DNA of 64,000 nucleotides from Mycobacterium sp. NBC_00419 (GCF_036023875.1 NZ_CP107931.1:1488001-1552000); one strand, 5' to 3'; shown: positions 28,058-37,360, counted from the stretch's first letter. The notes: generated by a model from the letters alone, not told the origin. Numbers and translations: made by a program.

Positions 28058-28403
28058 ATTGCGCTGACAGGATGCAGAATTCGTTGCCCTCGGGGTCGGC
28101 GAGCACCACCCAGCTCTGCTCCCCCTGACCGATGTCGACCCGCCGGGCTCCGAGCGCGAGCACCCGGTCGACCTCGGCCTGCTGGTCGGTGGGCGTGAAG
28201 TCGAAGTGGATCCGGTTCTTGACGACCTTGTCGTCGGGGACTTCGAGAAACAGCCAGTCCGGGCCTGCTCCCGCGGGCGCACGCAACGCCACGTCACCGT
28301 CGTCGGTCGGCTCGGCCGGCCAGCCCAGCACACCCGCCCACCACGCGGACAACCCATCGATGTCGTGAGCGTCGATACAGATCTCGCTGAACCTCAATCC
28401 CAT
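28056..28403 (-). CDS. VOC (glyoxalase/bleomycin-resistance fold) protein
   Basis: 115 residues with two beta-alpha-beta-beta-beta modules: FSEICIDAHDIDGLSAWWAGVLGW at the N-terminus and a C-terminal SWVVLADPEGNEFCIL. DPEGNEFC is the classic end of the second module, with the metal-binding Glu. The substrate is unknown. The start lies inside the 3' end of fadD36 with a 10-bp overlap, so it is translated from the same message. The stop falls within palindromic element B. Confidence 0.85.
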   Translation of the reverse strand: MGLRFSEICIDAHDIDGLSAWWAGVLGWPAEPTDDGDVALRAPAGAGPDWLFLEVPDDKVVKNRIHFDFTPTDQQAEVDRVLALGARRVDIGQGEQSWVVLADPEGNEFCILSAQ

Positions 28404-29800
28404 GACATCAGCTCCTTCTTGACGACCTTGCCCATCGCGTTGCGCGGCAGGGCAGCTACCACTCGAACCTCGCGTGGCCGCTTGTGCGCCGAAAGTTGTT
28501 CGGCCACCAATGAAATCAGCACATCCGGGTCGGCGTCACCAACCACGTAGGCGACGATGCGCTGGCCGAGATCGGCGTCGGGCAGACCGACGACAGCGGC
28601 CTCCGATACTCCCGGATGGCCCAGCAGCACCGTCTCCACCTCGCCGGCGCCGATCCGGTAGCCACCGGACTTGATCAGGTCGACCGACTCGCGGCCCACG
28701 ATTCGGTGCATGCCTGCCTCGTCGATCACGGCGGCGTCACCGGTGCGATACCAGCCGTCGGCATCGAAGGCTTCGGCGGTGGCGTCCGGCCGGTTGAGGT
28801 AGCCGTCGAACAGTGTCGGAGCCCGAACCGCAAGGCTGCCAATGGTTTCCCCGTCGTGCGGCACCGGCGAACCGTCCTCGGCGTACAGCCTGGTCTGCAC
28901 CCCGGCCAGCGGCAGGCCCACCCAGCCCGGGCGGCGTTCCCCGTCGGCCCGGGTGGAGATGGTGATCAGCGACTCGGTGCTGCCGTAGCGTTCGACGGGC
29001 GCATGCCCGGTCAGTTCGGTCAGCCTGTCGAAGACCGGGACGGGCAACGCCGCCGACCCCGATACCAGCAGCCGCGCGCCAGCCAGTGCCGCGGCGGACG
29101 CCGGGTCGGCGACCACCCGCGACCACACCGTCGGCACCCCGAAATACAGCGTTCCGGCTGCGGCCGCGTAGCTTTCCGGCGTCGGTTTCCCGGTGTGCAC
29201 AAAGCGATTTCCCACTCGCAGCGATCCGAGCAGACCGAGGACGAGGCCGTGGACGTGGAACAGCGGAAGCCCGTGCACCAGGGTGTCCGCCGGAGTCCAC
29301 TGCCAGGCCTGTGCCAGCGCGTCGATGTCGGCGGCCACCGCGGCGCGGCTGATCAGCACGCCCTTGGGCAGCCCGGTGGTACCCGAGGTGTACATCACCA
29401 TCGCCGTGCTCTGCGGCGACGGTTCGGGGTAGCGGTGCCAGGACCGCGCGTGCAACCGCACCGGCACGTGCGGCAGCCCCCCGGGGTCGGCGGGCAGCTC
29501 GCCCAGCCACGCCTGGGCTCCGGAATCGGTCAGCATGTGGGCCCGTTCGGCCGCGCCGACATCGGCGGGCACCGGTACGAAGGGCACCCCGGCGATCAGG
29601 CAGCCGGTGACAGCGAGGACCGTCGCCGCCGTGGGCGTGGCCAGGATCGCGACCCGGTGCGCACCACCGACCCGTTCGGCGACTGAGGTCGCCGCACCGA
29701 CCAGGTCGCTGCGCGACAGTGTCGCGCCGTCGATGCGCACCGCGTCGCCGAGGTCGGCTCCGGCAGCCACGGCGGCCGGGTTCAGCGAGGCCAGAAGCAC
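28394..29800 (-). CDS. fadD36: Acyl-CoA synthetase FadD36 (MatB-like)
   Basis: 468 residues (Rv1193-like). ANL-superfamily motifs are MVMYTSGTTGLPKGVLIS, the PLFHVHGLVLG helix region, ERYGSTES, WYRTGDAAVID, GRESVDLIKSGGYRIGAGEVE and the catalytic Lys near the end in NAMGKVVKKEL. The compact size and the FHVHGL motif resemble malonyl/methylmalonyl-CoA synthetases of the MatB type, so a short or dicarboxylic acid is a plausible substrate. It is followed by the overlapping VOC gene and is divergent from the Nudix gene. Confidence 0.88.
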   Translation of the reverse strand: MLLASLNPAAVAAGADLGDAVRIDGATLSRSDLVGAATSVAERVGGAHRVAILATPTAATVLAVTGCLIAGVPFVPVPADVGAAERAHMLTDSGAQAWLGELPADPGGLPHVPVRLHARSWHRYPEPSPQSTAMVMYTSGTTGLPKGVLISRAAVAADIDALAQAWQWTPADTLVHGLPLFHVHGLVLGLLGSLRVGNRFVHTGKPTPESYAAAAGTLYFGVPTVWSRVVADPASAAALAGARLLVSGSAALPVPVFDRLTELTGHAPVERYGSTESLITISTRADGERRPGWVGLPLAGVQTRLYAEDGSPVPHDGETIGSLAVRAPTLFDGYLNRPDATAEAFDADGWYRTGDAAVIDEAGMHRIVGRESVDLIKSGGYRIGAGEVETVLLGHPGVSEAAVVGLPDADLGQRIVAYVVGDADPDVLISLVAEQLSAHKRPREVRVVAALPRNAMGKVVKKELMSWD

Positions 29801-29829
29801 AGCAGGCAGGCTACCCGGATACTGACCGG

Positions 29830-30369
29830 GTGAAGCCCATCACCGCGATCTCCTCCCGCGAGGTCTACCGCAACGCCTGGCTGACGGTGCGCGAAGACGT
29901 CGTTCGCCGCCCGGACGGCTCCACCGGCATCTACGGCGTCGTCGACAAGCCGTCCTACGCCCTGATCATCGCCGTCGACGGTGACCGGGTGGCCCTGGTG
30001 GAACAGTTCCGCTATCCGCTCGGCGAGCGGCGCTGGGAGTTCCCCCAGGGCACCGCACCCGATCGGGCCGAACTGGAACCCACCGAGCTGGCGGTCCGCG
30101 AACTGCGGGAGGAAACCGGGCTGAGCGCCGCATCACTGGCACGGCTGGGCCGCCTCGACATCGCCGCCGGGATGAGCAGCCAGCGCGGCTGGGTCTTCCT
30201 GGCCACCGACATCACCGAGGGCGATCCCGACCGTGAACACGAGGAGCAGGACATGCACTTCGCCTGGTTCACCAGGACCCGGGTCGAGGAGATGATGCGC
30301 AGCGGTGAGATCACCGACGCGCAGTCGATCGCCGCCTACGCACTGTTGCTGCTCGCCGAGGGGCGGTAA
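29830..30369 (+). CDS. Nudix hydrolase, ADP-ribose pyrophosphatase type
   Basis: 179 residues from GTG 29830. N-terminal strands YRNAWLTVREDVVRRPDG and the VALVEQFRYPLGERRWEFPQGT block belong to the ADP-sugar pyrophosphatase group. The Nudix box core RELREETGL is intact, but the loop from its first Gly to the Arg is two residues longer than the canonical spacing. It probably hydrolyses ADP-ribose or a related nucleoside diphosphate sugar. It is divergent from fadD36 by 29 bp. Confidence 0.85.
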   Translation: MKPITAISSREVYRNAWLTVREDVVRRPDGSTGIYGVVDKPSYALIIAVDGDRVALVEQFRYPLGERRWEFPQGTAPDRAELEPTELAVRELREETGLSAASLARLGRLDIAAGMSSQRGWVFLATDITEGDPDREHEEQDMHFAWFTRTRVEEMMRSGEITDAQSIAAYALLLLAEGR

Positions 30370-30481
30370 CGGTCCGGTCAGGGTTGCGTCACGATCGGGT
30401 GTGACACCCGTTGCCGCGCCCCGGGTTCGGTGGTCACTGACGCCTAGGCTGATTTCCGGAGCACGCGACGTTAGAGGGGTT

Positions 30482-30991
30482 ATGGGGACCGGCCAGCGCA
30501 GTGTGGGTGTCACGTTCGTCGCCGTGGCGACCGCATGCTCGGCAGGTCTGGTTTGTCCGGCCTCGGCGCACGGCCAGCCGCAGGCGTGGAGTGGGCGCTA
30601 CCAGATGGTCACCTACGCCTCACAGAAGGCGGGCACCAGCCCGGCGACGCACCAGAAGGAGAACGACTTCGGCGCCGTGTTCACCTTGTCCACGGCCTGT
30701 TCCGGCGGTGCATGCGTGGCCACCGTTGTCGACGGCCCGGCGCCGGGAAACCCGACGATCCCGCAGCCGACGCGCTACACCTGGAACGGCTCGGAGTGGA
30801 CCACCACCTACGACTGGGCCTGGGACTGTTTCCTGGGTGACGGCTACCAGAAGCAGTGGAGCCCGGCGACGTCGTGGGCGTTCTACGCGCCGCAGCCCGA
30901 CGGCTCACTGCGCGGCACCTGGCACACCGACATCTCGCAGGGCCCGTGCCGCGGCAGTGTCGTGATGCCGGTCGTGGCGGTGCCGGCCTGA
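30482..30991 (+). CDS. Small secreted protein of unknown function
   Basis: 169 residues from ATG 30482, with GAGGGG five bases upstream. A Sec signal peptide (about 1-30, ending ASAHG) precedes a mature domain of about 140 residues with Trp and Tyr clusters (WNGSEWTTTYDWAWDCF) and four cysteines that could form two disulfides. The pattern matches a recurrent family of mycobacterial secreted beta-rich proteins that lacks a known function. It lies three bases upstream of the acyltransferase gene, so the two are co-transcribed. Confidence 0.7.
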   Translation: MGTGQRSVGVTFVAVATACSAGLVCPASAHGQPQAWSGRYQMVTYASQKAGTSPATHQKENDFGAVFTLSTACSGGACVATVVDGPAPGNPTIPQPTRYTWNGSEWTTTYDWAWDCFLGDGYQKQWSPATSWAFYAPQPDGSLRGTWHTDISQGPCRGSVVMPVVAVPA

Positions 30992-30994
30992 CTC

Positions 30995-32278
30995 ATGACG
31001 GGCACCCGTAACCACGCCGCAGACCTCTACCGGGTCCTCGCCCTGGTGATGGTCGTCATCGGGCACTGGATCACCGCAGCCCTGACCTACAGTGACGGCG
31101 CCTTCTACCGGGAGAACCCCCTGGTGGAACTGCCGTGGACGCAATGGCTGACCTGGCTGTTCCAGGTGGTGCCGGTGTTCTTCGTAGTGGCCGGTTACGC
31201 CAGCGCGGTGTCGTTTCAGAAGCTGGGCGCCGCCGACTCCAGGCAGACCTGGATCCGCCACCGGCTGACCCGGCCGCTGGGCCCGACGGCGGTGTACGTC
31301 CTGATCGTGCTTCTCGTCGTCGCCGGGCTGGCGGCAGCAGGGGTGGCCGGGACCGAGCTGGACTTCGGCGCCTGGGCGGTCGCCATGCACCTATGGTTCC
31401 TGGGCATCTACGTGCTGGTGATCGCGCTGACGCCGGTGGCGGTGGCCGCACACCACCGGTGGGGGCTGTGGGTGCCGGCGGTCTTGGTGGTCGCGGTGGC
31501 CGCCGTCGACGCGGCGAGCATCGGCGCCCACGTCCCGTACCTGGACTGGCTGAACTATCTGCTGCCGTGGGCGGCGCTCTACCAACTCGGCATCGCCTGG
31601 CAGGACGGCACACTGCGGATCCGTCACGAGGTACCACTGGCCTGCGTGTCGGCGGTCGCTCTGGTGCTGCTGGTGACCGTCGGGCCGTATCCGATCAGCA
31701 TGATCGGCGTGCCCGGCCAGACACTCAACAACACCTCGCCGCCGAACCTGGCGCTGCTGGCCTTGGGGCTCACCCAGACCGGGCTGGCGCTGGCGATCGC
31801 GCCGGCCGTGAACCGGGCGCTGAATTCGGTGCGCGCCCAACGCATTCTGGCGGTGGGCAACGACAACGTGATGGCCCTGTACCTGTGGCACATGGTCCCG
31901 GTGGTCATCGTCGCGCTGGTCGGCTACCCGACCGGGCTGTTGCCCCAGCCGGAGCTGGGATCCGGTGACTGGTGGTGGTTCCGGCTGGCGTGGGTGGGGA
32001 TCCTGGCCGTCGTCGCACTGGTGGAGTTGCTGTTGCTGTGGTGGGGGCGGGCATTCTTCGCCGCCCCGGTGCCCGCCGTCGCGGTGCCGATCCCGGCGTG
32101 GGCCGGCTGGGCGTCGATGGCCGTCGGCACGCTGGCCGTCGCCGCGGCGCTGACGAAGATCGCGATCGACGGTTTCGCGCCCGGCGGGCACCTGCCGATC
32201 GGGACCGCGGCGTGGTTCGCCGCCGGTCTGGTGCTGATCGCCCTTACGCCTGCCGATAGGCGTGCAGACCGAGCTTGA
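30995..32278 (+). CDS. Acyltransferase-3 family integral membrane protein
   Basis: 427 residues with about ten membrane helices. The first contains RVLALVMVVIGHW, with the R and H of the acyltransferase-3 fold (R-x10-H), followed by the FFVVAGYASA block. A second His region is LYLWHMVPVVIV in the C-terminal half. Enzymes of this fold O-acylate sugars or lipids across the membrane. It is co-transcribed with the preceding secreted protein, which could be its partner or target. The 3' end overlaps the convergent transporter gene by 35 bp. Confidence 0.82.
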   Translation: MTGTRNHAADLYRVLALVMVVIGHWITAALTYSDGAFYRENPLVELPWTQWLTWLFQVVPVFFVVAGYASAVSFQKLGAADSRQTWIRHRLTRPLGPTAVYVLIVLLVVAGLAAAGVAGTELDFGAWAVAMHLWFLGIYVLVIALTPVAVAAHHRWGLWVPAVLVVAVAAVDAASIGAHVPYLDWLNYLLPWAALYQLGIAWQDGTLRIRHEVPLACVSAVALVLLVTVGPYPISMIGVPGQTLNNTSPPNLALLALGLTQTGLALAIAPAVNRALNSVRAQRILAVGNDNVMALYLWHMVPVVIVALVGYPTGLLPQPELGSGDWWWFRLAWVGILAVVALVELLLLWWGRAFFAAPVPAVAVPIPAWAGWASMAVGTLAVAAALTKIAIDGFAPGGHLPIGTAAWFAAGLVLIALTPADRRADRA

Positions 32279-33002
32279 CCGCCAGGATCAGACCCGCCAG
32301 CCCGATCAGGATCCGCAGCGGCGTGGCCGGGGCGTGCCGCACGACGATCGGGCCCAGCCGGGCGCCGACCAGGCCACCGGCGCCCAGTGCGATCATTGCC
32401 GGCCAGTGCACCGGCGCCAGGAACACGAAGAGCGCAGCGGCCACCGTGTTGGCCAGCCCGAGCAGGACGTTCTTGGCCGCGTTGGCGTGCGCCAGGCTGG
32501 CCGCTCCGGCGTTGAGCAGCAACGCCAGGAACATCACCCCCGCCGCGGCACCGAAGTAACCGCCGTAGAGAGCAATCCCGAAGATCGCGGCCATCTCCGC
32601 ACGCACCACCGCGCGCCGGCGCACCGCTGCGAGGTGATCGGTTCCCCTGGGGATCACGATCGCCACCGACGCCACCGCAAGCAGAATCGGCACCAGTTTC
32701 TCGAAGGCCCCCGGCGGGGTGGTCAGCAGGAGCACCGCACCGACGCCACCACCCAGCGCGGCGAGCGGGGCGGTGCGCAGCAGGAAGCGGCCCTGCCCGG
32801 CCAGTTCCGGCCGGGACCCCCACGCGGATCCGATCCCGTTGAACACCAGGGCCACGGTGTTGGTCACGTTGGCCGTCACCGGCGGCAGGCCGACGGCGAG
32901 CAGTGCGGGATAGGTGGCCACCGACGCGAAGCCGGCGATACTGCCCGCCAGACCGCCCAGCACACCGGCGATCAGCAGGGTGACGATGTCCAGTGCGCTC
33001 AG
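32244..33002 (-). CDS. TauE/SafE-family (DUF81) membrane transporter
   Basis: 252 residues if begun at 33002. It has seven or eight helices with the paired TauE blocks AGSIAGFASVATYPALL and NVTNTVALVFNGIGSAWG in the first half, and GGYFGAAAGVMFLAL and NAAKNVLLGLANTVAA in the second. The family exports sulfur-containing or organic anions. The first GTG, at 32963, would cut off most of helix 1 (SLSALDIVTLLIAGVLGG). No ATG, GTG or TTG exists upstream before putB, so a CTG at 33002 after GAAAGG is proposed. The gene begins 44 bases after the putB stop and may belong to the proline operon. Confidence 0.78.
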   Translation of the reverse strand: MSALDIVTLLIAGVLGGLAGSIAGFASVATYPALLAVGLPPVTANVTNTVALVFNGIGSAWGSRPELAGQGRFLLRTAPLAALGGGVGAVLLLTTPPGAFEKLVPILLAVASVAIVIPRGTDHLAAVRRRAVVRAEMAAIFGIALYGGYFGAAAGVMFLALLLNAGAASLAHANAAKNVLLGLANTVAAALFVFLAPVHWPAMIALGAGGLVGARLGPIVVRHAPATPLRILIGLAGLILAVKLGLHAYRQA

Positions 33003-33045
33003 CGAAGGCCTTTCTTCCCGCGGAGCCGTCGGACGCCCGCCGAAG

Positions 33046-34008
33046 TCAGTTCCGGTGGGCCAGTGCTCGCAGGAAGAACATCAGGTTTGCCGGGCGTTCG
33101 GCAAGTCGGCGCACGAAATAGCCGTACCACTGCGTGCCGAACGGGATGTACACCCGCACCTGATCGCCGCCTTGGGCGAGTCGGCACTGTTCACCGTCCC
33201 GGATGCCGTAGAGCATCTGGTATTCGAATCCGTCTGTGCCACGGCCGAATTCGCGGGCCAGTGACGGCACTGCGGCGATGATCGCCGGGTCGTGCGAGGC
33301 CACCATCGGATATCCCGAGCCGGCCATCAACGTCCGGAGGCAGCGCAGGTAGCTCTCGGTGACCTCGCCCGCGTCGCGGTAGGCCACCGACGACGGCTCG
33401 TCGTAGGCGCCCTTGCATAGCCGGATACGGGCGCCGGCGGCCGCGAACTCTGCGCAGTCGGCTTCGGTGCGCCGCAGATAGGCCTGCAGGACCGTGCCCA
33501 GCCACGGAAAGTCGGTGCGCAGTTCCCGCACGATCGACAGTGTCGAGTCGGTGGTGGTGTGGTCCTCGGCGTCCACGGTGACCCAGGCGCCGACCTGTTG
33601 GGCACGTGCGCAGATCGCATGCGCGTTCTCCTGCGCGATCTTGTCACCGTCTTTGGGCAGGGCCTGGCCCAGCGCGGACAGCTTCAGCGATACCTCCAGG
33701 GCGCGCACCGGGCCGGCACTGTCGAACCGGGCACCGAGAGCATCGAGCAGGTTCAGGTATGCCGTGACGGTGGCGTCTGCCGCCTCGGCGTCGGTGACGT
33801 CCTCGCCGAGGTAGTCGATACTGACCAGCCGATCGGTGTCGCGCAGCACGGTGACCGCCGACAGCGCGTCCTCGACGGTCTCACCGGGGACGAACCGGCG
33901 CACGACGTCGCGGGCGACGGGCATGCGTTCAGCGGTGTGGCGCAACCGTTCTGAGCGGCCGGCAGCCAGGATGGCGGGGCGGGCGGCCCGGGTGAAGAGG
34001 GCGCTCAT
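33046..34008 (-). CDS. putB: Proline dehydrogenase
   Basis: 320 residues (Rv1188-like). Monofunctional FAD-dependent PRODH barrel: LEVSLKLSALGQ, VTVDAEDHT, TVLQAYLRRTEAD, RLCKGAYDEP and the C-terminal FEYQMLYGIRDG with YIPFGTQWYGYFVRRLAERP. It oxidises proline to pyrroline-5-carboxylate at the membrane and passes electrons to the respiratory chain. It starts one base after the rocA stop, an arrangement that favours channelling of the reactive intermediate. In mycobacteria this pair is induced by hypoxia and proline. Confidence 0.94.
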   Translation of the reverse strand: MSALFTRAARPAILAAGRSERLRHTAERMPVARDVVRRFVPGETVEDALSAVTVLRDTDRLVSIDYLGEDVTDAEAADATVTAYLNLLDALGARFDSAGPVRALEVSLKLSALGQALPKDGDKIAQENAHAICARAQQVGAWVTVDAEDHTTTDSTLSIVRELRTDFPWLGTVLQAYLRRTEADCAEFAAAGARIRLCKGAYDEPSSVAYRDAGEVTESYLRCLRTLMAGSGYPMVASHDPAIIAAVPSLAREFGRGTDGFEYQMLYGIRDGEQCRLAQGGDQVRVYIPFGTQWYGYFVRRLAERPANLMFFLRALAHRN

Positions 34009-34009
34009 G

Positions 34010-35641
34010 TCACTGCACCTCCATGTGCGGGTAACGGTGCTCGGTGGGCGGGACGAACGTCTCCTTGATCGAGCGGGCCGAGGTCCAGCGCAGCAGGTTC
34101 AGCGGTGAGCCGGCCTTGTCGTTGGTGCCCGAGGCCCGCGATCCGCCGAAGGGCTGCTGGCCCACGACCGCACCCGTCGGCTTGTCGTTGACGTAGAAGT
34201 TGCCCGCCGCGAACCGAAGTCGGTCGGCGGCTTTGCCGACCGCCGCGCGGTCGTCGGCGATCACCGCACCGGTCAGCGCATAGCGCGAGCCGCCGTCGAC
34301 CACACCGAGGACGTCGTCGAACTGGTCGTCGGGGTAGACGTGCACGGCCAGGATGGGGCCGAAGTACTCGGTCGAGAACGCCTCGTCGCCCGGGTCGTCG
34401 GAGAGCAGCACGGTGGGACGGACGAAATAGCCTTCGCTGTCGTCACATTCACCGCCGACGGCGATGGTGACCCCCGGCGCGCTCTTGGCTCGCTCGATGG
34501 CTTGGGAGTTCCTGGCGAACGAGCGGGCGTCGATGACCGCACCGCCGTAGTTGGACAGGTCGGTGATGTCGCCGTAGGTCAGGGCCTCGGTCGCCGCGAG
34601 GAACTCGTCACCCATTCGCCGCCACACCGAGCGCGGGACGAACGCCCGCGATGCGGCCGAGCACTTCTGGCCCTGGTAGTCGAAGGCGCCGCGAATCAGG
34701 GCGGTGCGCAACACATCCGGATCGGCCGAGCTGTGGGCGAGCACGAAGTCCTTGCCGCCGGTCTCGCCGACCAGCCGCGGGTAGCCGTCGTAGTCGGCGA
34801 TGCGGGTGCCGACCTCGCGCCACAGATGCTGGAACGTCGCCGTCGAACCGGTGAAGTGGATGCCGGACAGGCGGCGGTCGGCGAGCACCACGTCGGATAC
34901 CGCGTAGCCGTCACCGGCGACGAGGTTGATGACGCCGGGCGGCAGGCCGGCCGCCTCGAGCAGCTGCATCGTGAGGTAGGCGGCGAACGTCTGGGTGACC
35001 GACGGCTTCCACACCACGGTGTTGCCCATCAGGGCCGGCGCGGTGGGCAGGTTGGCGGCGATGGCGGTGAAGTTGAACGGGGTGACGGCGTAGACGAAGC
35101 CGTCCAGCGGCCGGTAGTCGGTGCGGTTCCACACCCCGGGGCCGCTGACGGGCTGCTGGGCCAGGATCGAGCGGGCGAAGGCGACGTTGAACCGCCAGAA
35201 GTCGACGAGCTCGCACGGCGCGTCGATCTCGGCCTGATAGGCCGTCTTGGACTGGCCGAGCATGGTCGCCGCGGCGATCTTCTCGCGCCACGGTCCGGCC
35301 AGCAGGTCGGCGGCGCGCAGGAACACCGCGGCGCGCTCGTCGAACGGGGTGGCGGCCCAGTCGGCTTTGGCGGCCATCGCCGCCTCGACCGCCGCGGCGG
35401 CGTCGCCGGCCGTCGCGTTGGACAAGGTGCCCAGCCGGGCGCTGTGCCGGTGGGGCTGAACGACGTCGATGCGTTCCCCGGCACCCATCCCATGCCGACC
35501 GCCGATCACGTGCGGCAGGTCGATCGGGGTGGCGGTTAGCTCGTGCAGGGCCGCGGCGAGGCGGATGCGTTCGGCGGAGTGCGGCGCGTAGTCGTGAACC
35601 GGCTCGTTGACCGGGGCAGGTACATCGGTGCGGGCGTCCAT
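34010..35641 (-). CDS. rocA: 1-pyrroline-5-carboxylate dehydrogenase
   Basis: 543 residues from ATG 35641, the length I recall for Rv1187. Aldehyde dehydrogenase fold: PFNFTAIAANLPTAPALMGNTVVWKPS, the catalytic Glu in LVGETGGKDFV, the nucleophile Cys in YQGQKCSAASRAFV, and EYFGPILAVHVYPD. It oxidises the PutB product to glutamate with NAD+. The frame is open ten codons further up, but homology begins at the MDARTDV start. It is divergent from the PucR regulator. Confidence 0.94.
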   Translation of the reverse strand: MDARTDVPAPVNEPVHDYAPHSAERIRLAAALHELTATPIDLPHVIGGRHGMGAGERIDVVQPHRHSARLGTLSNATAGDAAAAVEAAMAAKADWAATPFDERAAVFLRAADLLAGPWREKIAAATMLGQSKTAYQAEIDAPCELVDFWRFNVAFARSILAQQPVSGPGVWNRTDYRPLDGFVYAVTPFNFTAIAANLPTAPALMGNTVVWKPSVTQTFAAYLTMQLLEAAGLPPGVINLVAGDGYAVSDVVLADRRLSGIHFTGSTATFQHLWREVGTRIADYDGYPRLVGETGGKDFVLAHSSADPDVLRTALIRGAFDYQGQKCSAASRAFVPRSVWRRMGDEFLAATEALTYGDITDLSNYGGAVIDARSFARNSQAIERAKSAPGVTIAVGGECDDSEGYFVRPTVLLSDDPGDEAFSTEYFGPILAVHVYPDDQFDDVLGVVDGGSRYALTGAVIADDRAAVGKAADRLRFAAGNFYVNDKPTGAVVGQQPFGGSRASGTNDKAGSPLNLLRWTSARSIKETFVPPTEHRYPHMEVQ

Positions 35642-35681
35642 GGCATAAGGATCACCCGGCAGCCCCGCCAAACTGTTAGCC

Positions 35682-35702
35682 GATCAGCCAAGGCTGGTGA
35701 TC
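35682..35702. promoter_or_regulatory. Dyad in the rocA/PucR-regulator intergenic region
   Basis: CAGCC-AA-GGCTG lies at the centre of an imperfect dyad running from GATCA (35682-35686) to TGATC (35698-35702). It is in the 83-bp gap between the divergent rocA and regulator genes. It is placed where the regulator would control both promoters, but the site itself is inferred. Confidence 0.5.
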
Positions 35703-35724
35703 AGCACTAGTAGTATCGGACAAC

Positions 35725-37281
35725 ATGCGGGCGACCGGTGTCGGGTTGGGACAACTGGTGTTGGCCCTGGATGCGACGGTGGTGCGGCTCGTCGAGGCGC
35801 CGCGCGGCTTGGACATCCCGGTGCGGTCGGCCGCCCTGATCGACTCCGATGACGTGCGGCTGGGATTGTCGGTGAGCACTGGGTCGGCCGACGTGTTCTT
35901 TCTGCTCGGGATCGGCGAGGCGGATACGGCCCGCTGGATCGACCGGCAGAGCGCCGCTCACGGCGCCCCGGCGGCGATCTTCGTCAAGGAGCCGTCCGAT
36001 GCGGTGGTCGCCAAGGCTGCCGCGGTCGGCAGCGCCGTGGTCGCCGTCGATCCCAAGGCCCGCTGGGAGCGGCTGTACCGACTGGTCAATCACGTCTTCG
36101 AGGCACGGCGGGCCGATCCGCTCTCGGATTCCGGCACCGATTTGTTCGCGCTGGCCCAGTCCGTGGCGGATCGCACCCACGGCATGGTCAGCATCGAGGA
36201 CGAGGGCTCCCACGTGCTGGCCTACTCGGCGTCCAACGACGAGGCCGACGAGTTGCGCCGGCTGTCCATCCTCGGCCGCGCGGGGCCACCGGAGCATCTG
36301 GCGTGGATCGCCCAGTGGGGCATCTTCGACATCCTGCGGGCGGGCAGCGAGGTGGTCAGCGTCGACGAGCGGCCCGCGCTGGGGCTGAGCCCCCGTTTGG
36401 CGATCGGCATCCACCGACCGGACGCCCGATTCGTGGGCACCATCTGGGTGCAGCAGGGTTCGCGGCCACTGGCCGACGATGCCGAGGACGTGCTGCGCGG
36501 CGCCGCGGTGCTGGCGGCGCGGATCATGGCCCGGCTCGCGGCGCGGCCGTCGGCTCATCTGCTGGCCGTCCAGCAGGTACTCGGCCTGGCCGACTCCGAC
36601 GCCGACGCCGAGGCACTGGCCCGCGAACTGGGCGTGGCCCCCGACGGGCGGGCGGCGGTGATCGGCTTCGACAGCCACACCGAGCATCAGCGGCTGGTCG
36701 ATGTTCTGGCGTTGAGCGCCAGCGCTTTTCGGCCCGACGCGCAGGTCGGATCGAACGGCTCACGGGTGTACGTGCTGTTGCCGGATTCCGGGCGGCCCGC
36801 GCCGGTTGTGTCGTGGATCCGCGGGACCATCGCCACCCTGCGCACCGAGCTCGGGTTGGAACTGCGGGCGGTGATCGCCGCACCGGTCGCCGGGCTGGCC
36901 GGGGCGGCCGGCGCACGCCGCGAGATCGACCGGGTCCTCGACAGTGCCGAGCGGCACCCGGTGGCCATCGGGCAGGTGACCACGCTGGCCGAAGCGCGCA
37001 CCACAGTGCTGCTCGACGAGATCGTCACCATCGTCGGGGCCAACGACCGGCTGGTCGACCCGCGGGTGCGCAGGCTGCGCGAGCGCGAGCCGGCGCTCGC
37101 CGCGACACTCGAGGCCTACCTGGACAGCTTCGGCGACATCGCCGGCGCCGCGGCCGCCCTGCATGTGCACCCCAACACCGTGCGCTACCGGGTGCGTCGG
37201 ATTGAGCAGGTGATGGCCACCTCGCTGGCCGACCCGGACGTGCGGCTGCTGTTTTCGCTGAGCCTGCGGGCCACCGCCTGA
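35725..37281 (+). CDS. pruC: PucR-family transcriptional regulator of proline utilisation
   Basis: 518 residues (Rv1186c-like). The N-terminal PucR-type sensor region is followed by a GGDEF-like CdaR middle domain. The C-terminal helix-turn-helix reads LRERE-PALAATLEAYLDSFGDIAGAAAALHVHPNTVRYRVRRIEQ in two conserved blocks (about 450-500). From memory the mycobacterial orthologue PruC activates putB-rocA (pruA) in response to proline. It is divergent from rocA with a dyad between them. The symbol follows that literature; the orthology is inferred from position and family. Confidence 0.82.
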   Translation: MRATGVGLGQLVLALDATVVRLVEAPRGLDIPVRSAALIDSDDVRLGLSVSTGSADVFFLLGIGEADTARWIDRQSAAHGAPAAIFVKEPSDAVVAKAAAVGSAVVAVDPKARWERLYRLVNHVFEARRADPLSDSGTDLFALAQSVADRTHGMVSIEDEGSHVLAYSASNDEADELRRLSILGRAGPPEHLAWIAQWGIFDILRAGSEVVSVDERPALGLSPRLAIGIHRPDARFVGTIWVQQGSRPLADDAEDVLRGAAVLAARIMARLAARPSAHLLAVQQVLGLADSDADAEALARELGVAPDGRAAVIGFDSHTEHQRLVDVLALSASAFRPDAQVGSNGSRVYVLLPDSGRPAPVVSWIRGTIATLRTELGLELRAVIAAPVAGLAGAAGARREIDRVLDSAERHPVAIGQVTTLAEARTTVLLDEIVTIVGANDRLVDPRVRRLREREPALAATLEAYLDSFGDIAGAAAALHVHPNTVRYRVRRIEQVMATSLADPDVRLLFSLSLRATA

Positions 37282-37360
37282 GAGTCCACTGGAGAAAATT
37301 TCGCCGGTGTTGGTAACGATGTGGTCAATGGTGCCGATGAGGCCTTTGTCATGTCTGGCT

